A stretch of DNA of 64,000 bases from Tragulus kanchil (GCA_022376925.1 JAIOJX010000025.1:93151608-93215607), one strand, 5' to 3'. Shown: positions 22,590-35,145, counted from the first letter of the stretch. Numbers and translations: made by a program. The notes: generated from the letters alone by a model not told the origin.

Positions 22590-22825
22590 TCCCTGAGTTT
22601 GTTTTTGAGGCATATTTGATATACAACACTGTGTTGGTTCCTATTATACAACATAACAATTCAATAATTCTGTATGTTTCAACATGATCAACACGATTAG
22701 TTTAGCTTTCATCTGTCACCATGTAAAGACATTACGTAGCTACTGACTGTATTCCCCACACTGCCCATCTCATACCCATGACTCATTGACTTCACAACCA
22801 GAAGTTTGAACCTCTTAATCTCCCT
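22590..22825 (-). mobile_element. L1MA/L1MB-type 3' UTR fragment
   Basis: Plus-strand landmarks are ttttgaggcatatttgatat, gtttcaacatgatcaacacg, atctgtcaccatgtaaagac and cagaagtttgaacctctt. They match the reverse strand of old mammalian L1 3' sequence. It is truncated and diverged. Confidence 0.7.
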
Positions 22826-22999
22826 CACCTATTTATTTTGGTTTTTACAAAAGAGTCTTTTTTATTTTGAAAATGTCTCTGTTACAGACATAAACCCAAC
22901 TCACACAACAAAATCAAAAAATATAAACCTCCCTGCCCCAACTGGGGCAACCAAAAATGCCTCCAGACCTTGTAACTGCCCCAGTTGAGAATCCCTACT

Positions 23000-23312
23000 T
23001 TAGGTCTCAGGTTAAAGTGTCACATCCTCACGGAATCCTTTCTTGGTTCAGTCATCCTCACTCATTTACTTGTGTTCTTCTGTCATACGCTAATATAAAT
23101 TTATAATGAAAACTACTTGGGAGTGATTATTTGTTATTTCTAATGGTCCCTTCCAGTAGATTATTCAGGTTCTGAAGGTAGAGACTGTGACTGAGTTTTC
23201 TTTTCTTTTCTTTTTTAAATTACTATTTACTAAGCATTCTCTCTAGAACAATAGTTACTGTTTACATTTATTAGCAAACAAACAAATGCTTGCTAAATGA
23301 ATAAATTAAGAG
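23000..23312 (+). mobile_element. L2 3' end
   Basis: Landmarks in order are caggttaaagtgtcacatcc, tcacggaatcctttcttggt, aggtagagactgtgactgag and a terminal aacaaatgcttgctaaatga-type end. This is the conserved L2 3' terminus. A CT-rich microsatellite-like run (ttttcttttcttttctttttt) sits inside at about 23197-23217. Confidence 0.7.
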
Positions 23313-23984
23313 TTGGCTAAATAAACAACACAAGACATCGCATGTCTAATAGTTACAAATCTGAACTCATCAGCTGCTCTTATTTTGGGAAATAGCACCC
23401 AATTATTTAGAAACAAAGAGAAGGAGAAGAAAAAGACAGAAAATAGAAAGAAGTAAGAGAAAGACAAAACCAACTGCATGAGTGAAGGTTCAGGAAACTA
23501 GGTGGTGTCAGAATAAAGGGTGTTACTGAGAAACAGGGGCAGAACATCCTATTTCCAGGCTTGAGTATGGTTGTATACTTAGATAGATACTTGCTTGCAA
23601 ATGTCTGACTTTCCAAAGGTCAGAAATGTGCTCTGTCAAACGTGAAACTTTCTCCAGGCCCTTCCTATGTTCCTTATTCCTGATATTCAAAGCTATTCAC
23701 TGTGAAATATTGCACTAATCAGTAGCTATCCTACTTTTCTCCAAGTTTTCCTAACTGTAAAAATGGTTAACAAAAAAACTGACATCATCACATTGTTCCA
23801 GAAAATTTCTATTGTTGTCAGGAGTTGCACATAGGTTGGTTCTAGACAGTTCTCAGAATATTAAGAGATGCTGCAGACTTGCCCAAAGACACAGTAGCTT
23901 GTCGTGGCCCTGCTGTGGTTTCTAGTCAACAAGGGAGAGTAAACCCTTTAAAATCACATTGAGAAAATGGTAAATGTAGAGGCA
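23313..23984. other. Unassigned sequence
   Basis: No gene or repeat was recognised. The purine-rich stretch at 23410-23465 explains a low-complexity minus-strand reading frame. Confidence 0.45.
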
Positions 23985-25530
23985 TCACATTTCATGTTTT
24001 CAAACTTTATTACAAGGCTACTATAATCAAAACAAAATGGTATTGGCATAAAACCAGATATGTGGACCAAAGGAATAGAATCAAGAGCCCAGAAATAAAT
24101 CCATTCATATACAGTCAACTAATCTTTGACAAGATTGACAAGAACACAACAACAGGGAAAGGATAGTTTCTTTAACACACTGGATATCCACATGCAAAGA
24201 ATAAAACTGGACCCTAATACTATACACAAAAATAACTTAAAATGGGTTAAAGACTTAAAATTATATCTGAACCACAAAACTCCTAGATGAAAACAGAGAA
24301 GTAAAATTTTCATGACATTGGCCTTGGCAACGTCTTTTTGGAAATGTTCCAAAAGCAAGGCAAGAAACGTAAAAATAAACAAATGGGGCTATAGTAAACT
24401 ATAAAAGCTGCTACAGAGGAAACAAACAGGAAAATGAGAAGGGAATCTATGGAATGGGAGAAAATATTCACAAATCATATCTGATAAAGTATTAATATCC
24501 ACAATATGTAAAGAACTCATACAATCCAACAGCTAAAACACAACACACACACATACCCAATTTAAAAAATGGGTAAAGGACCTCAGTAGATATTTTTCCA
24601 AAGAAGGCCTACAAATGGTCAACAGGTACATGAAATGGTGTTCAACCTCACTAATCATCAGGGAAATGCAAATCAAAACCCCAGTGAGCTATCACCTCAC
24701 ACCTGTCAGAATGGCTATTATCAAAAGATAAGAGATCACAAGTGTTGCAGGGTTATAGAGAAAAGAGAACCGTCATGCACTGTTGATGGGAATATAAATT
24801 GGTGCAACTACTTGAAAACAGCATGGAACCTCCAAAACAATTAAAAATAAAACTACTGATAATCCCACTTTTGTGTATATATTCAAAAGAAAATAAAATC
24901 AGTATCTCAAAGAGACATCAGCACAGCCATACTTTTGCAGTGTTATTCTAAATAGTCAAGATATGGCAAAACCTAAGTGTCTGTCAATGGATGAATAGGT
25001 GAAGAAAATGGGAAATATATACATATGAATGAATGTTATTCACTTTAAAATAGAAGAAAATCCTGCATTTCCAATAACACAGATGAATATTAGGCTAAGT
25101 GAAATAAGTCAGACACAGAAAGATAAATAACGGATGATCTCACTTATATGTGAAATCTGAAAAAGTGAATCTCATAGGAGTAGAGAGTAGAACTGTTGCC
25201 AGGTTTGAGGAGTGGAGGTTGGGAAATGGAGAGATGTTGGTCATGGGGTACAAACTTCCATTTATAAGATGAACAAAATCTGGAGGGTTTTAACATACAG
25301 CATGTTGACTCTAGTTAATGACAGTGTATTTTACACTTGAAATTTGCTGAGAGAATAGATCTTGTGTTCTCACACAAAAAGAGGCAAGTGACAAATGTGT
25401 CAATTAGCTTGATTTCAGTAATCATTTCACAATGTATACATGTATCAAATTATCGTGTTGTACCCCTTAGGTATATACAGTTTTTATTTGTCAATTATAC
25501 CTCAGTAAAGCTGGAAGAATAAAAGGAAGA
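23985..25530 (+). mobile_element. 5'-truncated L1M (ORF2 end plus 3' UTR)
   Basis: The ORF2 region begins with aggctactataatcaaaac and tggcataaaaccagatatg. Conserved blocks follow: aaatgcaaatcaaaacccc, agctatcacctcacacctgt, ttgatgggaatataaattgg and aataagtcagacacagaaag. The L1M 3' UTR ends with tatacctcagtaaagctgg. The coding frame carries stops and shifts. The section from about 24513 onward is repeated at 25643-26625 by duplication 7. Confidence 0.9.
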
Positions 25531-26715
25531 AAATGTAATGCATTATTGCATGCACAATGCAGAGAACTTTGAACACACAGACAAGAGAAGAAAGACAGAA
25601 TAAACCCACATATCAAAAAAATGGTCAAAAAAAAGGAAAACAATGAAAACTCATACAATCCAACAGCCGGTAAAGGACCTCAGTAGATATTTTTCCAAAG
25701 AAGGCCTACAAATGGTCAACAGGTACATGAAATGGTGTTCAACCTCACTAATCATCAGGGAAATGCAAATCAAAACCCCAGTGAGCTATCACCTCACACC
25801 TGTCAGAATGGCTATTATCAAAAGATAAGAGATCACAAGTGTTGCAGGGTTATAGAGAAAAGAGAACCGTCATGCACTGTTGATGGGAATATAAATTGGT
25901 GCAACTACTTGAAAACAGCATGGAACCTCCAAAACAATTAAAAATAAAACTACTGATAATCCCACTTTTGTGTATATATTCAAAAGAAAATAAAATCAGT
26001 ATCTCAAAGAGACATCAGCACAGCCATACTTTTGCAGTGTTATTCTAAATAGTCAAGATATGGCAAAACCTAAGTGTCTGTCAATGGATGAATAGGTGAA
26101 GAAAATGGGAAATATATACATATGAATGAATGTTATTCACTTTAAAATAGAAGAAAATCCTGCATTTCCAATAACACAGATGAATATTAGGCTAAGTGAA
26201 ATAAGTCAGACACAGAAAGATAAATAACGGATGATCTCACTTATATGTGAAATCTGAAAAAGTGAATCTCATAGGAGTAGAGTAGAACTGTTGCCAGGTT
26301 TGAGGAGTGGAGGTTGGGAAATGGAGAGATGTTGGTCATGGGGTACAAACTTCCATTTATAAGATGAACAAAATCTGGAGGGTTTTAACATACAGCATGT
26401 TGACTCTAGTTAATGACAGTGTATTTTACACTTGAAATTTGCTGAGAGAATAGATCTTGTGTTCTCACACAAAAAGAGGCAAGTGACAAATGTGTCAATT
26501 AGCTTGATTTCAGTAATCATTTCACAATGTATACATGTATCAAATTATCGTGTTGTACCCCTTAGGTATATACAGTTTTTATTTGTCAATTATACCTCAG
26601 TAAAGCTGGAAGAATAAAAGGAAGAAAATGTAATGCATTATTGCATGCACAATGCAGAGAACTTTGAACACACAGACAAGAGAAGAAAGACAGAATAAAC
26701 CCACATATCAAAAAA
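24513..26715 (+). repeat. Direct duplication 7 (offset about 1097 bp)
   Basis: Copy A is about 24513-25615 and copy A' is about 25643-26715, with an offset of 1097 over most of the length and 1095 after a 2-bp loss near 26282. A' starts with catacaatccaacagc and then lacks about 36 bp present in A (about 24536-24571, an AC-rich run). The end of A (25616-25642) is low-complexity sequence not matched in A'. Confidence 0.93.
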
Positions 26716-26959
26716 TAAAAAATCAGTGTGTTTGGGGTGCGCATGCTGCCGATGTAGTCTGCTACTCTGCCTCAGCCAGCTTCTCTGCCCACCCTGCCTG
26801 CTCTCTGCCAGCCTGGGTTGGTGGGAGTCCACCAGTTCTGGACCAGTGGCCTGGAACTCATGTGCCTATCTTGGAGCTTGAAGCCCTGAACCAACTCCCC
26901 TGTTGGTCTTCTAGTTAGCCTGGATGTAGTCATTAAGAAAGGGAACATGGACACTTATG
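26716..26959. other. GC-richer single-copy stretch, unassigned
   Basis: This is the first part of the single-copy middle of patch 4. It is clearly richer in C and G than its surroundings and carries 60-88 codon frames on both strands. No family or conserved motif was recognised, so it is not called a gene. Confidence 0.35.
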
Positions 26960-27225
26960 TGGCTCCACGTCTGATATGGGACACTGGTTCTATCCCTTAT
27001 CAGGGAAGATCCTACGTGCCTCAGAGCAACTAAGCCAGTGCGCCCACAGCTACCGAGCATTAAGTGCCCCAGCTGCTGAAGCCTGCACGCCATATAGCCC
27101 ACAATAGGAGAAGCCACGACAATCAGAAGTCTGCCCACTCCGACTAGAGAGTAGCCCCTACTCTCCACAACTGGAAAAAGCCTGAACACAGCAATGAAGA
27201 CCCAGGGCAGCCAAAAATAAAATAA
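26960..27225 (+). mobile_element. Diverged CHR-1-type SINE
   Basis: The CHR-1 body appears in order: tatcagggaagatcctacgt, agagcaactaagccagtgcg, aggagaagccacgacaatca and agcaatgaagacccagggca, ending in ccaaaaataaaataacg. The tRNA-like head is badly decayed, which suggests an older copy than the one at 9854. Confidence 0.75.
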
Positions 27226-28436
27226 CGATGTGTCATTCACCCCATGCACCTGATAGGCAGTAGAGGGATACAGACAAGAGAGCCAGAGCAGTCTCTCAGG
27301 GGCCCCTGAGCTTCAGAGGAGTCTGTGACATAAAAAGACCCTGAGACCCTGACCTAGAGGAATGTGAAGCCATGAGGCTGCTGAAGTGTGCCCTGAGGCA
27401 GGGGAGAGCTTACCTCTACTCAGTTAAAGTCTAAAGGAGTGCAGGAGACAGAAATCATCCAGCACAGTCACTCAAGCTTGCAAAATACACTTTGTGAGAG
27501 ATTCATTCTTATACTGTGGACTTTGGTATATACACACTTGTCAACAGGCTACATGTCAAGATATAAGCATAAAGCAGGCTACCTGGAGCCTGAACCTAGG
27601 AACCAACATTGAAAATGCCTAAAGGAATACGGGGGCTTAGTCAAGACTCCACAGCTGTTCAGGGTGGATTTAAGATTGGACTTTGAGCCTCCTGACACTA
27701 CATTCCTCCGTGCTGGGCAGAAGCCAAAAGCTGCGCAGAGTGCCTGACCTGCAGCATCCTTTCCTGCTCAGTTGGGACGGCCATGAAGCCCCTCCTGCCT
27801 AAGGTGAAGGCAGTACGGAGTCCCTTATTCTACAAACTCAAGATTCTTATAGAACCAGAACTTCACAAATGGTCAGGAAAAGAACTGCAGGCCTAAAATT
27901 ACGGCTTTGGTTTGTCAGAAATCAAAGACCATTGACTGGATTTTGTTAACACACATTTTTTATTTATGTTCTTTCTCTTTTGATATTTAAAGTCTTTTAG
28001 ATAGCAAAGAATCATCTTTTCATTTCTGGCAGAAAATTAGGCAGAAGAAATAAATCTAACAGAAAACACTGCTATTTCCTAAGAATACTCCAAGGATTAA
28101 AATACAGTTAAATCCCCCCCTCAAAAAAAAAAAAAATCCAGAAATACTCATTCCTTCTTTGGGTGTATGACTGCAATTTTTAAGAGATACTTTTAGTATA
28201 GGTGTCTAGGTATAGCTTGGAAATCATTTTTACTTGCTTCCAGATTACTGCATCTATTCCTGTCAGATTTAAAATTTATTTAAATATATGGTGATACCTG
28301 ATGACTAAATCTCAGGCAGCTTACAGTTAATAAAGAATGCCAACAACTGTATCTGGTACTTAAAATAGTATAGAGATAATTATGACATCATTAATGTTAT
28401 TCTCAAATATAGTGGTATGAATTGAACATTAAAAAC
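27226..28436. other. Unassigned single-copy sequence
   Basis: No gene was recognised. The interval 27250-27870 is GC-richer than average and is not explained by any repeat I know. From 27930 it becomes AT-rich. A C7/A13 run lies at 28113-28137. Confidence 0.4.
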
Positions 28437-28443
28437 AGTTCAG

Positions 28444-28736
28444 GACTTCTCTGGTGGACCAGTGAGTGAAGAGTCTGCCTTGCAGGGCAAGGGGCACTTG
28501 TTCGATCCCTGACCAGGGAAGATCCCACTTGCCATGGAGCAGCTGGACGGATGAGTCCAGTTGTGAGCCAGCGCTCTGGAGCGCATGCGCCTAGAGCCAG
28601 TTCTCTGCAGTGAGAGGGGCCACTGTGGTGGGAGGCTCACACAGACCAAAGAATAAGGATGGATGAAAATAAATAAATAAGTAAATAAAAAACAATAACA
28701 GAGGTCAAAATTTAAAAAAAATAAAGAGTTCAGAAT
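28444..28736 (+). mobile_element. CHR-headed SINE with lineage-specific body
   Basis: This is the fourth copy of the family at 428, 7933 and 10626: head gacttctctggtggaccagt, body gccagcgctctggagcgcat, a cagaccaaagaataaggatg stretch and an A-rich tail. A 7-bp target-site duplication, agttcag, lies at 28437-28443 and 28737-28743. Confidence 0.85.
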
Positions 28737-28899
28737 CAGACAAGAAATCTCATAGAACTGAGCTCCTTTCAATTCTGGTAACTTGGGTGTTTATGTTTTG
28801 CAAAGGTGGATGAGAAGTATGGGGAAAGTAACATGGAAACCTACACTGCCATATGCAAAAGAGACAACCATAGTGAATGTGCTGTAAGACTAAGAGAAC

Positions 28900-29085
28900 T
28901 TACATAGGGGCCATGTAACAATGTGGAGGGGTGGGGCAGGGAGGGACTGGAAGCAGGGTTCAGGTGGGAGGGGTCAAGGGTATACTTATGACTGTTTTGA
29001 ATTTATGTATAGCTGTAAACAACAGAACTCTGTAAAAGTAAAATAAAAATAATTATATATATTAAAAAATGGCGGATTAGACAAG
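28900..29085 (+). mobile_element. Ruminant L1 3' end-like fragment
   Basis: A G-rich block (gtggggcagggagggactgg, then gtgggaggggtcaagggtat) is followed by actgttttgaatttatgtat, gctgtaaacaacagaactc and an A/T-rich tail. This layout is common at the 3' end of ruminant L1 copies. Its last part is repeated at 30121 by duplication 8. Confidence 0.55.
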
Positions 29086-31186
29086 TTCCCTCATCTATAC
29101 TCTCATGTCCCGTATTTCCTTACTCTCTCACACTACCCCCTTACCAGTTGTTTACAATTCCCCAAAACAATTCTACTCTTAAATAGATTCATTTTCATCT
29201 ATCTAAGACACTGTATGTTTTTGATTAAAAGCATTGTAATGGAAAACCTGAAGTACACCTGAGTCATCTAAAGCGCTTTCTTGAGTCACAAACTGGAACC
29301 TTTTGCAGCTTAATTAACGCGGAATAGGTGCCAAACGTCTTATTTGATTGTGCCTAACTTGAGAATGCACTCAATTTGATCTTCTTCAGAAAACACTTAG
29401 TCACTTTGCTGTACAGCAGAAATTAACAAAACATAAATCAACTATTCTTCAAAAAGTAAAAAGAAAACACACAGCTCTTAGGCTTATAAAAGAATCGTAG
29501 TATACATCAACAAACAATTCTTCCCTGAGCTTACTCAAAGTAGTTTGACAATACGATATTATTATTAATTTTAAGGATTCAAATAGATTTTATTCTTCTT
29601 TTTATAGTTTTATATTTTCACTCAACTTTTAAATCCCCCGTTGCTGTTGTTTTTAAATTCACTATTTTTTTGTCATATCTGTGACTTAGGCAATCGAGGG
29701 CTCATTTGTTTGACTTTCTACCTTTTTCTCTATTTGAAAATGAATGAGTACTTTTATCTTATCTAGTTTATGAAATGCCACACATAAGTAATCAGTCCAC
29801 TCCTACAGGGTTTTTTAAGTTTTAATCATAATTAAAAGATTACTACCTTCATTTCCATAAGCTAGTTACTCTAAGTAGTTAACTATAAAAGTAAACTCAT
29901 AAAGCATATGCCATTAAACCGTATTGATAAGAAACTGAACATAGCAAAGACTATGTACAACAGGGCCTACAGCATTGTAGGGCAATCCTTTTATGTTTTT
30001 TATTTATTTAATTTTCTGTAAATAAATTTTCCCTAGCCATTTTATTCCAATTTTGCTCCCAGCCATTAGATTCCTGGATGTTCTTTTTGACCACTATCTA
30101 GCATCTGTAAAAAGAAAACTCTGTAAAAGTAAAATAAAAATAATTATATATATTAAAAAATGGCGGATTAGACAAGTTCCCTCATCTATACTCTCATGTC
30201 CCGTATTTCCTTACTCTCTCACACTACCCCCTTACCAGTTGTTTACAATTCCCCAAAACAATTCTACTCTTAAATAGATTCATTTTCATCTATCTAAGAC
30301 ACTGTATGTTTTTGATTAAAAGCATTGTAATGGAAAACCTGAAGTACACCTGAGTCATCTAAAGCGCTTTCTTGAGTCACAAACTGGAACCTTTTGCAGC
30401 TTAATTAACGCGAATAGGTGCCAAACGTCTTATTTGATTGTGCCTAACTTGAGAATGCACTCAATTTGATCTTCTTCAGAAAACACTTAGTCACTTTGCT
30501 GTACAGCAGAAATTAACAAAACATAAATCAACTATTCTTCAAAAAGTAAAAAGAAAACACACAGCTCTTAGGCTTATAAAAGAATCGTAGTATACATCAA
30601 CAAACAATTCTTCCCTGAGCTTACTCAAAGTAGTTTGACAATACGATATTATTATTAATTTTAAGGATTCAAATAGATTTTATTCTTCTTTTTATAGTTT
30701 TATATTTTCACTCAACTTTTAAATCCCCCGTTGCTGTTGTTTTTAAATTCACTATTTTTTTGTCATATCTGTGACTTAGGCAATCGAGGGCTCATTTGTT
30801 TGACTTTCTACCTTTTTCTCTATTTGAAAATGAATGAGTACTTTTATCTTATCTAGTTTATGAAATGCCACACATAAGTAATCAGTCCACTCCTACAGGG
30901 TTTTTTAAGTTTTAATCATAATTAAAAGATTACTACCTTCATTTCCATAAGCTAGTTACTCTAAGTAGTTAACTATAAAAGTAAACTCATAAAGCATATG
31001 CCATTAAACCGTATTGATAAGAAACTGAACATAGCAAAGACTATGTACAACAGGGCCTACAGCATTGTAGGGCAATCCTTTTATGTTTTTTATTTATTTA
31101 ATTTTCTGTAAATAAATTTTCCCTAGCCATTTTATTCCAATTTTGCTCCCAGCCATTAGATTCCTGGATGTTCTTTTTGACCACTA
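29030..31186 (+). repeat. Direct duplication 8 (unit 1091 bp)
   Basis: Copy B is 29030-30096 and copy B' is 30121-31186, with an offset of 1091 falling to 1090 after one base at about 29320 (gcggaatag versus gcgaatag). The junction (30097-30120) holds a noisy version of the sequence just before B (tgtaaaaagaaaactctg for tgtaaacaacagaactctg). This suggests that B' begins earlier with an error-rich edge. Confidence 0.95.
29397..29458 (+). mobile_element. Short L1 3' terminus
   Basis: The phrase cactttgctgtacagcagaa followed by aacataaatcaactattctt is the terminal signature of artiodactyl L1 elements. It is repeated at 30487-30548 by duplication 8. Confidence 0.6.
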
Positions 31187-33037
31187 GAGGGCGACCAGAC
31201 CCATCTTGAGGACATGCTCCTCTCTGGAGCCTAACGGAATGTGTTCATTGTTCCACCCATCTTTTCATGCATTGATTCACTAATTCATTCATCATTGTTC
31301 ATCACTCCTCTGAGGCTACTTTCAAAGAAGGTGGGAGCTGTGAGTTTCTCACGTCTTCCTCCTTCCCTATCTTTCCTTGTGTATATCCTTCCTTGTGTAT
31401 ATCCTTCCTTGTGTATAACATTCCTGCCTCTCCAGGACCTTATTCTAACAAGGCATCGCTTATCCTCTATCTTCAACCTTTGCCTTCTTCTTTGGTCTCC
31501 ACTCACTACCATGTAAATTTTCTAGTAAGGCTCCGATCCTAAAATCCTCCTTCATGCTGGTCTTCCTCTGGCAACTCTTCTAAGTTTAGGACTAAGTCCT
31601 AAGTCTCACCACCCACTCACTGATGAGTTCTTACAGTGTTACCTGTGCTCGTTCACTGCAGTTGGACTCAACCAAAACTGCCCTAGAAAGACAATTCATC
31701 CTTGATGCTTCCTCTCTTTCTCCCAATAAAGATTCATTACTGAGTTTTGAGGCTGCATCTACTTAAAGGTTCCAGAAGCTTCCTGTTTTCCTCCCTGCCT
31801 CATCTTCACTCAGGTCCTCATCACTTCTCATCTAAATTATACCCACAACCTCTAACTGCCCTCATGTATTAGCTTTGTTGCCTTCCAACATTCTCGACCC
31901 TCCTGCCAGAGATCTTACTAAGGCACGAACTTTCAGAAAATGAATGAGTACTTTTATCTTATCTAGTTTATGAAATGCCACACATAAGTAATCAGTCCAC
32001 TCCTACAGGGTTTTTTAAGTTTTAATCATAATTAAAAGATTACTACCTTCATTTCCATAAGCTAGTTACTCTAAGTAGTTAACTATAAAAGTAAACTCAT
32101 AAAGCATATGCCATTAAACCGTATTGATAAGAAACTGAACATAGCAAAGACTATGTACAACAGGGCCTACAGCATTGTAGGGCAATCCTTTTATGTTTTT
32201 TATTTATTTAATTTTCTGTAAATAAATTTTCCCTAGCCATTTTATTCCAATTTTGCTCCCAGCCATTAGATTCCTGGATGTTCTTTTTGACCACTAGAGG
32301 GCGACCAGACCCATCTTGAGGACATGCTCCTCTCTGGAGCCTAACGGAATGTGTTCATTGTTCCACCCATCTTTTCATGCATTGATTCACTAATTCATTC
32401 ATCATTGTTCATCACTCCTCTGAGGCTACTTTCAAAGAAGGTGGGAGCTGTGAGTTTCTCACGTCTTCCTCCTTCCCTATCTTTCCTTGTGTATATCCTT
32501 CCTTGTGTATATCCTTCCTTGTGTATAACATTCCTGCCTCTCCAGGACCTTATTCTAACAAGGCATCGCTTATCCTCTATCTTCAACCTTTGCCTTCTTC
32601 TTTGGTCTCCACTCACTACCATGTAAATTTTCTAGTAAGGCTCCGATCCTAAAATCCTCCTTCATGCTGGTCTTCCTCTGGCAACTCTTCTAAGTTTAGG
32701 ACTAAGTCCTAAGTCTCACCACCCACTCACTGATGAGTTCTTACAGTGTTACCTGTGCTCGTTCACTGCAGTTGGACTCAACCAAAACTGCCCTAGAAAG
32801 ACAATTCATCCTTGATGCTTCCTCTCTTTCTCCCAATAAAGATTCATTACTGAGTTTTGAGGCTGCATCTACTTAAAGGTTCCAGAAGCTTCCTGTTTTC
32901 CTCCCTGCCTCATCTTCACTCAGGTCCTCATCACTTCTCATCTAAATTATACCCACAACCTCTAACTGCCCTCATGTATTAGCTTTGTTGCCTTCCAACA
33001 TTCTCGACCCTCCTGCCAGAGATCTTACTAAGGCACG
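30825..33037 (+). repeat. Direct duplication 9 (unit 1110 bp)
   Basis: Copy A is about 30825-31934 and copy A' is about 31936-33037, with an offset of 1110 and near-perfect identity. A ends at ctaaggcacg followed by 8 unmatched bases before the jump back. A overlaps copy B' of duplication 8, so 29735-30096, 30825-31186 and 31936-32297 are three copies of one sequence. Confidence 0.95.
31187..31600. other. Unassigned sequence with short internal tandem repeat
   Basis: The phrase ccttgtgtatat(cctt) is repeated three times in tandem at about 31373-31419. The 91-codon frame over it is low-complexity. It recurs at 32297-32710. Confidence 0.45.
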
Positions 33038-34400
33038 TCTAACCATGTCAGCACCTTGCTGAGACCCTTCCATCATTCTCTGAATATTCAGTAAATATTC
33101 AGTAAAGACAAGAGTGGCCAGTCCCAGACCTCTGCTCACCTCTGCTCTGCATCCCTTTCCACCCATCTTTTCCACCGGATCTTCACACACAAACTTCTGG
33201 CTTGTCCTTGCTCCTTTGGTTACCGTTGATTTTTGTACCCACTCTTTCTTCTTTGTTGAATTTCACTGTTACGAGTACTTTCTTTAAACATCTGCGGGTG
33301 GTAAACACTTGGTCTTTGTATTTCTTACGAGGCTTTATGTCATTCTTACTTGTGAATGTAACTTCTCTGAGAACAGAATTTTACCCTGACAGTTATTTTT
33401 TCCCACTCCTATGAAGAGTCTACTGTTTCCCAGCACGCATCATTACTTTTCAGTTGTTATTCCTAAGTAAATAAATCTATTTTCTTCTCTATTTGCTGGT
33501 GTTTCAATTTTTAGTTTGTCCTTATTTTTCTGCAGTTTCACTCTTATGTATGTTATTTTTTTTTTTTAGTTTTATTGATTAGAAGTATGACTTTAAAATC
33601 TAAGGGCATCAATCTCCTTTTCCTGAAAAAGTCTGAGTTTTAATCTTTCTCTCATCCTTTCTCTTCTCTCTTCCTTTAACTTCAATTACACTTATGTAGA
33701 AATTGATCATATTATCTCTCCTATCTCTTAGCATTCTTACTCCCAATAAAGATTCATTACTGAGTTTTGAGGCTGCATCTACTTAAAGGTTCCAGAAGCT
33801 TCCTGTTTTCCTCCCTGCCTCATCTTCACTCAGGTCCTCATCACTTCTCATCTAAATTATACCCACAACCTCTAACTGCCCTCATGTATTAGCTTTGTTG
33901 CCTTCCAACATTCTCGACCCTCCTGCCAGAGATCTTACTAAGGCACGTCTAACCATGTCAGCACCTTGCTGAGACCCTTCCATCATTCTCTGAATATTCA
34001 GTAAATATTCAGTAAAGACAAGAGTGGCCAGTCCCAGACCTCTGCTCACCTCTGCTCTGCATCCCTTTCCACCCATCTTTTCCACCGGATCTTCACACAC
34101 AAACTTCTGGCTTGTCCTTGCTCCTTTGGTTACCGTTGATTTTTGTACCCACTCTTTCTTCTTTGTTGAATTTCACTGTTACGAGTACTTTCTTTAAACA
34201 TCTGCGGGTGGTAAACACTTGGTCTTTGTATTTCTTACGAGGCTTTATGTCATTCTTACTTGTGAATGTAACTTCTCTGAGAACAGAATTTTACCCTGAC
34301 AGTTATTTTTTCCCACTCCTATGAAGAGTCTACTGTTTCCCAGCACGCATCATTACTTTTCAGTTGTTATTCCTAAGTAAATAAATCTATTTTCTTCTCT
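31600..34400 (+). mobile_element. L2-like LINE sequence (decayed), copies multiplied by duplications 9 and 10
   Basis: Landmarks include caggtcctcatcacttctca, tcctgccagagatcttacta, taaccatgtcagcaccttgc and cgaggctttatgtcattctt. They follow the order of an L2 coding-to-3' region on the plus strand. The true element is about half this span; the rest is duplication. No intact reading frame remains. Confidence 0.55.
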
Positions 34401-34652
34401 ATTTGCTGGTGTTTCAATTTTTAGTTTGTCCTTATTTTTCTGCAGTTTCACTCTTATGTATGTTATTTTTTTTTTTTAGTTTTATTGATTAGAAGTATGA
34501 CTTTAAAATCTAAGGGCATCAATCTCCTTTTCCTGAAAAAGTCTGAGTTTTAATCTTTCTCTCATCCTTTCTCTTCTCTCTTCCTTTAACTTCAATTACA
34601 CTTATGTAGAAATTGATCATATTATCTCTCCTATCTCTTAGCATTCTTACTC
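32830..34652 (+). repeat. Direct duplication 10 (unit 910 bp)
   Basis: Copy B is 32830-33739 and copy B' is 33740-34652, with an offset of 910 and no differences seen. The junction shares ttactccc with the flanks, a microhomology of about 8 bp. B overlaps A' of duplication 9 by about 207 bp. This is the shortest unit of the series. Confidence 0.95.
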
Positions 34653-34859
34653 CATGTTTTCATCTCTTTATCACTTTAGGTTGTGAGTGAGCATCCCAAA
34701 TCTATCTTCTAATTCACTTTCTTTTTTCCTCTGCTATTTCTTTACAATTGCTTAAACTCACCTCTCTAAGAAGTTTTCTTAAAACCTAAACCTGAATTAA
34801 GTTTATTTTTCAGGGTCACTATAGTTCCATGTACAGGCCAACGTATAGTATATGCAAAC

Positions 34860-35145
34860 ATTTACATTTACCTTTCTGCTTATTTTCTTCCATTTCATAT
34901 TTGCTATCTTTTAAGGACAAGACTGTGTCTTTTGTCTATACCCCTGTACTTGCTACTGTGACATAAGGTACATTCTGTAAACACTAATTAGCTTCAATAT
35001 GCACACCTGTCTGGTACTACTGATAACGCTATTTTCACTCTACATCTACTTATACTCCTTCCCTAGTAGACTGTGTAAGGGCAAGAACTGTATTTATTTT
35101 GTGCACTATTATATTTTCTGTGTTTGGTACATTAAAAGCACCCAT
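34860..35145 (+). mobile_element. Two L2 3' end-like pieces
   Basis: The stretch 34870-34985 (aaggacaagactgtgtcttt) and the stretch 35000-35145 (ctagtagactgtgtaagggc, then aagaactgtatttattttgt) both look like the L2 3' terminus (gactgtgagctccttgagg type). They may come from two insertions or one rearranged copy. Confidence 0.5.
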
